Source of the DNA: CAKVON01 sp902475665
Lineage (GTDB): Bacteria > Actinomycetota > Coriobacteriia > Coriobacteriales > Atopobiaceae
Direction: 5' to 3'
Assembly: GCA_036321795.1 (NCBI GenBank)
Contig: JAWQCY010000001.1
Location: 186,001-250,000, forward strand
Length of the DNA: 64,000 bases
Shown: one piece after another, positions 10,999 through 18,254 of the stretch
Position numbering within the stretch: position 1 is the first letter of the stretch
How the letters are laid out: each line of letters begins with the position of its first letter
Made by a program: the position numbers and the translations under genes
Notes under the pieces: model-generated
What the model saw: only the letters and a program-made list of their open reading frames with translations
What the model was told of the DNA's origin: nothing
Database searches by the model: none

Positions 10999-11667
10999 AT
11001 GTTCGAGCTCAGCCCATCACTTTCGGCGGGATCGCAGCTTAACCTGGGTGAGGTCCTGGATCGAACGCGCGAGTTGTCCCACATCCACCTGGATGTCGAC
11101 GATGGCAACTTCGTTCACGAGATCACGTTTGGCATGGACACGGTCGCCACGGTCGCAAGGAACACCGACGTGCCCCTCGACGTGCACCTCGAGGTCCTGA
11201 ATCCGATGGATTACGTGCGGCCGCTTTGCGAGATCGGCGTTTCGGCGGCCTGCGCCCATGTGGAGGCCCTGCCGTTTCCCAGTGAGTTCCTGAGCGCCTT
11301 GCGTCACGGGGGCATCGAGAAGATCGGCCTGGCCATCAACCTCAAGACCCCCGTCGACGAGATTCTGTCCTATGCGGACCAACTGGACTACGTGATATTC
11401 GTGAGCGTGGAGGCCGATTCCGACGGCCTGCCCTTCAGGCCGATGACGCTCGAGAAGGTCAGGCGCGCGCGCGAGGCGTTCGGCGACCGCGTTCAGCTCT
11501 GGGTCGACGGCGGCGTCAACGAGACGAACCTTCCCGACGTGATTCGCGCCGGGGCGGATGCCGTGGTGGTCGGTCGTGCCGTCTTCGGACAGGATGACCC
11601 GATCGCGGCGGCCCGTCGTATCGAGAAGATCGGAAACGACTGCCTTGCCGAGTGCGGCAGGGCATAA
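10999..11667 (+). CDS. Ribulose-phosphate 3-epimerase-like protein
   Basis: 222 aa, starting 2 bases after the kinase stop. A TIM barrel of the RPE family: HIHLDVDDGNFVHEITFG (the His/Asp metal site), DVHLEVLNP, and near the C-terminus LWVDGGVNETNLPDVIRAGADAVVVG, split here by family convention into the Asp-containing strand and phosphate loop. The initial motif differs slightly from housekeeping Rpe (usually HxDVMDGxFVPNI), so this is probably a specialised paralogue such as SgcE or UlaE rather than the pentose-phosphate enzyme. Confidence 0.85.
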   Translation: MFELSPSLSAGSQLNLGEVLDRTRELSHIHLDVDDGNFVHEITFGMDTVATVARNTDVPLDVHLEVLNPMDYVRPLCEIGVSAACAHVEALPFPSEFLSALRHGGIEKIGLAINLKTPVDEILSYADQLDYVIFVSVEADSDGLPFRPMTLEKVRRAREAFGDRVQLWVDGGVNETNLPDVIRAGADAVVVGRAVFGQDDPIAAARRIEKIGNDCLAECGRA

Positions 11668-11676
11668 GGGGGTCCC

Positions 11677-12321
11677 ATGTACGAGGGCGAGAAGCAATCC
11701 CTTATCGACTGTGCCCTTCAGATGAAGGCGGAGCAGCTGATCAAGGGCAACGGTGGCAACGTCAGCCTGAGGGTCGACGAGGATCGGTTCCTGGTCACGC
11801 CATCTGCCATGGATTACGAGACGATGGTGCCGAGCGATGTGGTTGTCGTCGACGCCGCCGGCAACGTGGTCGAGGGCACGCGCCGTCCGACCTCGGACAT
11901 CACCGCGGTCCTCTATGTGTTCAACCACAGGCCGGACATCAACGCCGTCATTCACACGCACCAGCCCTATGCCACCGCGCTTTCGTTGGTGGCAGACGAG
12001 CTGCCTGCCGACTTCGTGACCGTTATCGACGAGCTCAACGCCGCGGTGAAGGTCGCCCCGTTTACCCGCAGCTCCGACGAGGGCATGGGCGTGCAGACCG
12101 TCGAGTACGCGGGCGACTCCCTGGCCGTGATTCTCAAGCACCATGGCGTCATCGCGTTCGGCAAGAGCGTTCGCGAGGCCCTGTCCGTGGCGGTCAACCT
12201 GGAGGAGGGCTGCAAGTGCTACCTGGCAGCCCTTGCGACCGGTCTCCCGATCGCGCACCTGACCCCGGAGCAGATTGCCGACGAGGCCGAGGAGCGCGGC
12301 TACTACGGTCAGCCCGCATAG
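11677..12321 (+). CDS. Class II aldolase / AraD-family sugar-phosphate epimerase or aldolase
   Basis: 214 aa, RBS AAGGGGGTCCC before ATG 11677. It has the class II aldolase signature: GNGGNVSLRV, VTPSAMDYE, zinc-binding HTHQPYATALS, then HHGVIAFGKSV. The family includes L-fuculose-phosphate aldolase and L-ribulose-5-phosphate 4-epimerase; the sequence does not let me choose between cleavage and epimerisation. As the last gene of the cluster it probably converts the phosphorylated sugar to a central intermediate. No transporter is encoded in the cluster. Confidence 0.88.
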   Translation: MYEGEKQSLIDCALQMKAEQLIKGNGGNVSLRVDEDRFLVTPSAMDYETMVPSDVVVVDAAGNVVEGTRRPTSDITAVLYVFNHRPDINAVIHTHQPYATALSLVADELPADFVTVIDELNAAVKVAPFTRSSDEGMGVQTVEYAGDSLAVILKHHGVIAFGKSVREALSVAVNLEEGCKCYLAALATGLPIAHLTPEQIADEAEERGYYGQPA

Positions 12322-12353
12322 GGTAGGAAGTCCATCCCATAGGCTCGCCTGTC

Positions 12354-12388
12354 AAGGCCGCCATGCCGCTCGCTGGCATGGCGGCCTT
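12354..12388 (+). terminator. Hairpin at the end of the sugar cluster
   Basis: A perfect 14-bp stem (AAGGCCGCCATGCC / GGCATGGCGGCCTT) with a 7-base loop lies 32 bases after the aldolase-like gene. Only a short T-containing tail follows, so termination strength is uncertain. Confidence 0.7.
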
Positions 12389-12563
12389 GTGTCCTACGTT
12401 CCTGGCTACGGGCGGCCCTAATGTGACGCGGCCACATCCCCCTATGACTTCTTTGCCCTGTCGCTTCCGCGCACGAGCATGCCCCGCGTCGCATTCGTTA
12501 CAGTTCTTGTGACGAACGTACGGCCGCCGCACGGGCGCGGCCCACGCACAGAAGGAGAGAGCG

Positions 12564-14819
12564 ATGACGCAGAACGGCAACCAGAACGATCCCGCTGCCG
12601 AGAAGTTCGGCGAGGTCGTGGGCCAGCCTGCCGACGACCAGCTCTCGCTGTTCGACGCACCCGCCGGCGTCGCCGCCGCTGACCCTGGCGTGGCCGCACC
12701 CGCTGACCCCGCATCCGCCAATCCCGCGCCCGCAGACACCCCCGCGGCACGGGCGGCTCAACTCAACGCACTTCTCGCCAGGGCGGCCTACGCGTACTAC
12801 GCGCTCGACGCCCCCGAGATCACCGATGCCGAGTTCGACCGGATGCTGGTCGAGCTGCAGTCCATCGAGGCCGCCCATCCCGAGCTCGCGACCCCGGACA
12901 GCTACACCCAGCGCGTGGGCGGCTATGTCTCCGAGCAGTTCGAGCCTGTCCGCCACGCCCAGCGCATGTACTCCATCGACGACGCGATGAACCTCGAGGA
13001 GCTCGACGAGTGGCTCGCGCGAACCGAGGAGGCGCTGGGCGGCGGCGCCACGCAGCCCATCTCGTACACCTGTGAGCTCAAGATCGATGGCCTGGGCATC
13101 GCGCTGACCTACCGCGACGGCCGCCTGGTGCGCGCCGCCACCCGTGGCGACGGCACCACCGGCGAGAACGTCACCGCCAACGCCCTGACCATCCGCGACA
13201 TCCCGCGCACCCTGGCACCCGCCGGCATGGCGCGCGTGGCCGACGGCGGCTTCGGCCGCGGCGTCGAGGTCCGCGGCGAGGTCTACATGCCGCGCCACAG
13301 CTTCGTTCGTCTTAACGAGCAGAACGACGAGGCCGGGCGTCCCCCGTTCGCCAACCCCCGAAACGCCGCCGCGGGCAGCCTGCGCCAGAAGGACCCCAAG
13401 GTCACGGGTGCGCGCGACCTCGAGACGTTCATCTACGCCGTTGCTGACGAGGACCCGCTGGCTGTCTCCACCCAGCACGACTTCCTCGGCTGGCTGCGCG
13501 ACTGCGGCTTCTCGGTCAACCCCAACGCCCGCCACGTGTCCAGCGCGCGCGAGGTCCACGACTTCTGCGCCGAGGCCCTGGCGCACCGCGCCGACCTCGA
13601 CTACGACATCGACGGCGTCGTCGTGAAGGTCGACTCGTTCGCCCAGCAGCGAGCCCTCGGCTTCACCGCGCGCGCACCGCGTTGGGCCATCGCGTTCAAG
13701 TTCCCGCCCGAGGAGAAGCGCACCGTGCTGCGCGAGATCCGCATCCAGGTCGGCCGCACGGGCGTCCTGACGCCGGTCGCCGAGTTCGACCCGGTGGTCG
13801 TCGCCGGCTCCACCATCGCCCGCGCGACCCTGCACAACGAGGACGAGGTCGAGCGCAAGAACGTCCGCGTGGGCGACACGATCGTCGTCCACAAGGCCGG
13901 CGACGTCATTCCCGAGGTCGTGGGCCCCGTGCTCGAGCTGCGTCCCGCTGGCGCGCCCGAGTTCCGCATGCCCGACCGCTGCCCCAGCTGTGGCAGTCCC
14001 GTCGTTCGCGAGGAGGGCGAGGTCGCCTACCGCTGCGTCTCGATCGACTGTCCCGCGCAGGCCCACGAGCGCCTGTGCCACTGGGTCAGCCGCAAGGCGA
14101 TGGACATCGACGGCCTGGGCGACGAGCTCATCGGCAAGCTCGTCGCGGCGGGGCTCGTCTCGGACGTGGCCGACTTCTACGACCGTCTGGACGCCGACGC
14201 GCTGGCCGCCTGCCCCACCGGCCGCACCAGCGTTGCCAGCGACGACATCCTGGTGGGCGAGACGATCGCCCGCAAGGTGATGGACCAGGTGGAGGCCTCC
14301 CGCACCCGCGGCCTTGCCCGCGTGCTGTTCGGCCTGGGCATCCGCCATGTCGGCGAGCAGGTCGCACGCGCGATTGCCGAGAAGTTCGGCTCGGTCGAAG
14401 CCCTCGCCGCGGCCGACGAGCAGGCCATCGCCGCCGTCGACGGCGTCGGCCCCAAGATCGCCCAGAGCGTCGTAGAGTTCTTCGGCGTGCGCGAGAACAT
14501 CGCCGTGGTCGAGCGCCTGCGCGAGGCTGGCGTCGTCCTGGAGCAGGAGCGCGTGGCCGACGAGCGCCCGCAGACGCTGGCCGGCCTCACCTTCGTGCTC
14601 ACGGGCACCCTCGAGCGCCGTACGCGCGACGAGGCAAAGGCCGCCCTGGTGGCGCTGGGCGCCAAGGTCACCGGCTCGGTCTCCAAGAAGACCAGCTTCG
14701 TCGTGGCGGGTGCCGCGGCCGGCTCCAAGCTCGCCAAGGCCGAGTCGCTCGGCGTCCCCGTGCTCGACGAGGCCGCGCTCGACCGCGTCCTGGAGACCGG
14801 CGAGCCGCCGACCGCGTAA
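12564..14819 (+). CDS. ligA: NAD+-dependent DNA ligase
   Basis: 751 aa from ATG 12564 (GAAGGAGAG upstream). Residues 1-65 are an Ala/Pro/Asp-rich extension not usual in LigA. Then follow the Ia and adenylation domains with nucleophile Lys173 (CELKIDGLG), the OB domain, a four-cysteine zinc finger (CPSCG ... CVSIDC), helix-hairpin-helix repeats (~550-650) and a BRCT domain (~675-751). It seals nicks in replication and repair using NAD+. All key residues are present. It stands alone between the sugar cluster and an MFS gene. Confidence 0.97.
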   Translation: MTQNGNQNDPAAEKFGEVVGQPADDQLSLFDAPAGVAAADPGVAAPADPASANPAPADTPAARAAQLNALLARAAYAYYALDAPEITDAEFDRMLVELQSIEAAHPELATPDSYTQRVGGYVSEQFEPVRHAQRMYSIDDAMNLEELDEWLARTEEALGGGATQPISYTCELKIDGLGIALTYRDGRLVRAATRGDGTTGENVTANALTIRDIPRTLAPAGMARVADGGFGRGVEVRGEVYMPRHSFVRLNEQNDEAGRPPFANPRNAAAGSLRQKDPKVTGARDLETFIYAVADEDPLAVSTQHDFLGWLRDCGFSVNPNARHVSSAREVHDFCAEALAHRADLDYDIDGVVVKVDSFAQQRALGFTARAPRWAIAFKFPPEEKRTVLREIRIQVGRTGVLTPVAEFDPVVVAGSTIARATLHNEDEVERKNVRVGDTIVVHKAGDVIPEVVGPVLELRPAGAPEFRMPDRCPSCGSPVVREEGEVAYRCVSIDCPAQAHERLCHWVSRKAMDIDGLGDELIGKLVAAGLVSDVADFYDRLDADALAACPTGRTSVASDDILVGETIARKVMDQVEASRTRGLARVLFGLGIRHVGEQVARAIAEKFGSVEALAAADEQAIAAVDGVGPKIAQSVVEFFGVRENIAVVERLREAGVVLEQERVADERPQTLAGLTFVLTGTLERRTRDEAKAALVALGAKVTGSVSKKTSFVVAGAAAGSKLAKAESLGVPVLDEAALDRVLETGEPPTA

Positions 14820-14918
14820 CACCGCCGCCCGTCCCGCGTGACGCGGGCGCAACGATTCTGTGCCACCATGTGTGGCCGTTGGCCCGTACGACCGAGTCGT
14901 CCCCAGGAGAGAAGAACG

Positions 14919-16178
14919 TTGGACAGCACCGCCACGCCAAACCCCACCATGCCCGAGGTCGTCGCTCCCGCCACGTCGGCGGCCCCCGCCAAGCCCGTCC
15001 GACCCGCCCACGCACGCCTCTGCATCGTGCTGCTGGTCCTTCTCGGCTTTGCGCTCGGGTGCTCGGAGTTCGTGGTCATCGGCATCGAGCCCGAGCTCGC
15101 GCGCGACTTCGGCGTGAGCCTGGCGCAGGTCGGCCAGCTGATCAGCCTCTTCTCGATCACCTACGCCGTGCTCACGCCGATCCTGGCGCTGGTCACGGGC
15201 CGTTTCCGTCGCTTCCAGCTGCTTGTCGCCTACTCGGTCGTCTTCGTCCTGGGCAACCTTGCCGCGATGCTCGCGCCCACCTTCGAGGTGCTCCTGGCGT
15301 CGCGCGTGCTTCTGGGCGCGTGCTCCGGTGGCCTTCTTGCCGTCGGCGTCACCTGCATCCCCGAGCTTGTTGGGAGCGACCGCGTCTCGATGACCATCTC
15401 GGTCGTGTACGCCGCGTTCGCGATGGCCATGGTCGTGGTGACCTCGGCGGGACGTCTCGTGGCCAGCTACCTCGACTGGCACGTTGCCATGGCGGGCACG
15501 CTGGTGTTGGCCGCGGCGTCATGCGTCGCGCTTGCCGCGGTCTTCCCGCGCGAGGGCGCCACCGACGAGCCTGCCACCGCCTCCGAGCAGTTTGGCCTCC
15601 TTCGCGAGAGCTGCGTGCTGTCGGGCATCGCGATCTTCGTCTTCGGCGTCGGCGCGGTCTACGTGTTCTACGGCTACATCACGCCGTACCTGGAGGGCAT
15701 CTTGGGCATGACGCCCGTCGCCGCGAGCGCCGTGCTCATGGCGTACGGCGGCGTCTGCCTGGTCAGCAACCTCGCCTCGGGCGTGGTCGACTCCCGCTTT
15801 GGCATGAGGGGCCTCCTGGTCACCTTCCCGCTTCTGGCGGTCGCGCTGGCGGCGCTGTGGGCCCTGGGTCCGAGCATGCCGTGGGCGCTGGTGGTCGTGC
15901 TGTGCATCGGCCTTCTCATGTACATCGTCTCGGTCCCGTGCATCTCGATGTTTATGGACACGGCCACCAGGCGCCACCCCAAGGCGCTCACGCTGGCCAG
16001 CTCGATCGAGCCCGCCTCCTTCAACACCGGCATCGCGTTCGGCACCGCGGTCGGCGGCGCCGTGGTGAGCGGCCCCGGCATGCGCTTCGTGGGCCTGGTC
16101 GGCGCCGCGTTCGCGCTTCTGGCCTGCGCGCTCGTGGCGCTGTCGCTGCGCCTTGCCCGCCGCTCGCGCGAGGCCTGA
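14919..16178 (+). CDS. MFS efflux transporter (DHA1, AraJ/YdhP-like)
   Basis: 419 aa when started at TTG 14919, which has AGGAGAGAAG just upstream; an upstream in-frame GTG (14838) lacks one and would add a non-membrane, shadow-like stretch. It shows about 12 membrane segments and the motif region GFALGCSEFVVIGIEPELA near TM1, typical of the AraJ/PbuE branch of drug:H+ antiporter-1 transporters. It likely exports a small molecule (drug, sugar or purine); the substrate is unknown. It is separate from ligA by ~100 bases. Confidence 0.85.
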   Translation: MDSTATPNPTMPEVVAPATSAAPAKPVRPAHARLCIVLLVLLGFALGCSEFVVIGIEPELARDFGVSLAQVGQLISLFSITYAVLTPILALVTGRFRRFQLLVAYSVVFVLGNLAAMLAPTFEVLLASRVLLGACSGGLLAVGVTCIPELVGSDRVSMTISVVYAAFAMAMVVVTSAGRLVASYLDWHVAMAGTLVLAAASCVALAAVFPREGATDEPATASEQFGLLRESCVLSGIAIFVFGVGAVYVFYGYITPYLEGILGMTPVAASAVLMAYGGVCLVSNLASGVVDSRFGMRGLLVTFPLLAVALAALWALGPSMPWALVVVLCIGLLMYIVSVPCISMFMDTATRRHPKALTLASSIEPASFNTGIAFGTAVGGAVVSGPGMRFVGLVGAAFALLACALVALSLRLARRSREA

Positions 16179-16297
16179 GGCCGCGCTTGTTGCAAATTCC
16201 CTTACGATTCCGCCGGCCCTTCTCGCTAGACTGAATCAAATGGGCCACACGCGCGGACGCTCGTCCGCCCGCGGCCCCAAAAGGGAGGAGTTTTGCC

Positions 16298-17404
16298 ATG
16301 GCACAGATCTTCAACAGTCCGTCCAAGTACATCCAGGGTGCAAACGCCCTTGCCGACCTCGGCGGATATGTCGAGTCGCTGGGCAAGAGGGCCCTCGTCG
16401 TGATTACCGACTCCGGAAGGCGTCGCGTTGGCGAGAAGATTGCCGCGGGCTTCGAGGGCACCGGCGCCGAGGTCGCGTTCGAGTCCTTCGGCGGCGAGTG
16501 CTCCAAGTCCGAGATCGACCGCCTGGGCGAGGTCGTCAAGGCCCAGGGCATCGACGTCGTAGTCGGCGTCGGCGGCGGAAAGACCCTCGACACCGCCAAG
16601 GCCGTTGCCCACTACCAGGGCCTTCCCGTCGTCATCTGCCCGACGATCGCCAGCTCCGACGCGCCCTGCTCGGCCCTGTCCGTCATCTACACCGACGACC
16701 ACGCCTTCGACAGCTACCTGTTCCTTCCCGCCAACCCCAACATGGTCCTGATGGACACCACGGTCATCGCCGCGAGTCCCGTCCGCCTGACGGTCAGCGG
16801 CATGGGCGACGCCCTGGCCACCTACTTCGAGGCCCAGGCCACCGTCGACGCCGACGGCGACACCTGTGCCGGCGGCAAGGCGGGCATGGCAGGCCTGGCG
16901 CTGGCCAAGCTCTGCTTCGAGACCCTGATGGCCGACGGTGTCAAGGCAAAGATCGCGCTTGACCACGGCGCCTGCACCAAGGCTGTCGAGAAGGTCATCG
17001 AGGCCAACACCCTTCTGTCCGGCATCGGCTTCGAGAGCTCCGGCCTGGCCGCGGCCCACGCCATCCACAACGGCCTGACCCAGCTCGAGGAGACCCACGA
17101 CTACTACCACGGCGAGAAGGTCGCCTTTGGCACCCTGGCCCAGCTGGTCCTCCAGGACGCCCCCGAGCAGACCATCGAGCAGGTCCTGGCATTCGCCCTC
17201 GAGATTGGCCTGCCCGTCTGCCTGGCTGACATCGGCGTCACCGAGGTCACTCGCGAGAAGGTCATGAAGGTCGCCGAGGCCGCCTGCGCCCCCGGCGACA
17301 CTATGGGCAACATGCCGTTCGAGGTCACTCCCGACATGGTCTGCGAGGCCATCCTCGGCGCCGATGCCCTCGGCCGCTACTACGCCGGCTACGACGAGGA
17401 CTAA
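16298..17404 (+). CDS. gldA: Glycerol dehydrogenase
   Basis: 368 aa from ATG 16298 (GGGAGGAG upstream). It is an iron/zinc-type alcohol dehydrogenase of the GldA branch: N-terminal SPSKYIQGANAL, nucleotide-binding VVGVGGGKTLDTAKA, and metal ligands in SDAPCSALSVIY, GLAAAHAIHNGL and the later HGEKVAFG. It oxidises glycerol to dihydroxyacetone with NAD+. It appears monocistronic, followed by a good terminator. Confidence 0.93.
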   Translation: MAQIFNSPSKYIQGANALADLGGYVESLGKRALVVITDSGRRRVGEKIAAGFEGTGAEVAFESFGGECSKSEIDRLGEVVKAQGIDVVVGVGGGKTLDTAKAVAHYQGLPVVICPTIASSDAPCSALSVIYTDDHAFDSYLFLPANPNMVLMDTTVIAASPVRLTVSGMGDALATYFEAQATVDADGDTCAGGKAGMAGLALAKLCFETLMADGVKAKIALDHGACTKAVEKVIEANTLLSGIGFESSGLAAAHAIHNGLTQLEETHDYYHGEKVAFGTLAQLVLQDAPEQTIEQVLAFALEIGLPVCLADIGVTEVTREKVMKVAEAACAPGDTMGNMPFEVTPDMVCEAILGADALGRYYAGYDED

Positions 17405-17445
17405 CCCCTCGTAGGTTGCATGTCCCCGCGCCTCGCGTGCCCCCG

Positions 17446-17477
17446 CGGCGTCCCGCCACCTGGCGGGGCGCCGTTTT
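17446..17477 (+). terminator. Rho-independent terminator of gldA
   Basis: A 13-bp stem (CGGCGTCCCGCCA / TGGCGGGGCGCCG) with a 2-base loop is followed by TTTT. It begins 42 bases after the gldA stop. Confidence 0.85.
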
Positions 17478-17560
17478 CGTGTCGATGCACCCGCGTCGGC
17501 GCACCCCACCATGGGTTGCGCGCCCATTTTGCTGGGAAGCGCCACCTGTGCACGGCGACC

Positions 17561-17826
17561 CGCCAAGTTATCCGACTCTGCCACGTTTCGGGACGTCTTT
17601 GCGCCAGGATATCGGGGTCTGCCACGTCTAAAATGCGCATCGGGGGTGCATCTCGCCGCTGATGATCTCTCCGTGCGACATAGATAACCAATCTACCTGC
17701 GCAAACGTAATCAAACTTCGTGACGACCCTCTTTCGTGTTACGCCCGCTGCCCCGAAATACGTGGCAAACCCCGATATCCTGGCAGTGAGGCAACACGAA
17801 ACGTGGCAAACCCCGATATCCTGGCA
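17561..17826. repeat. Symmetrical intergenic element, copy 1
   Basis: Two 26-bp units on the minus strand (17561-17586 and 17602-17627) face two on the plus strand (17760-17785 and 17801-17826). The core is ACGTGGCARAC, four variable bases, then ATATCCTGGC. Units within each pair start 41 bases apart, and the inner gap is 132 bases. A second copy with the same spacings but a different centre is at 30619-30883. No gene is visible in it. The 17405-18254 gap otherwise holds the gldA terminator and a second repeat family. Confidence 0.7.
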
Positions 17827-17880
17827 GCCGTCCCGAACCAAAACAGCTCCTGCCCCTACGGATGCCCTTATCTAAACGCC

Positions 17881-18117
17881 CTGCCAGGCAAGACGACTTT
17901 CTTACATCCGTCCGTAAATCTCTGCCAAGCAAACGGCTTTTCTTACGACAAGCCGACCGCAGTCGGCCATCGCCAGTTTCTGCAGAGAAGTGCCGCGAAT
18001 CTCGACGGTCCGTCTACCTGCGAAAACGCTGCGCACCTAATCGACGGCTCTCTCACTCTTGCATCAACGCTTCAAACAGGACGTCGACAACGGTAAGAAA
18101 GCTCATTTCCCTGGCAC
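17881..18117. repeat. Second 41-bp-spaced repeat family before the MmeI-like gene
   Basis: Two 25-bp units begin at 17881 and 17922, 41 bases apart: CTGCCARGCAA, a variable part, then a CTTTCTTAC/TTTTCTTAC end. A third, inverted unit lies at about 18093-18117. The spacing equals that of the neighbouring symmetrical element although the sequence differs. No gene or promoter is clear up to 18254; GAAGGGACAACC precedes the MmeI-like start. Confidence 0.45.
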
Positions 18118-18254
18118 GCGCCATCATGTCCATCCAAACCCTTCCTGCCAGGAAGAACTCTCATCTCGCAGCCGCTCCACCCATCCGTCGCGACAATTTC
18201 GTCCCCATGTCCCTCTAGAATCAAGACCATTAGTCGACGCTTGAAGGGACAACC

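Noticed and set aside
17561..17826. CRISPR array
   Set aside because: Units alternate strand, are only paired, and the 15-base linkers are too short for spacers; no cas genes are nearby.
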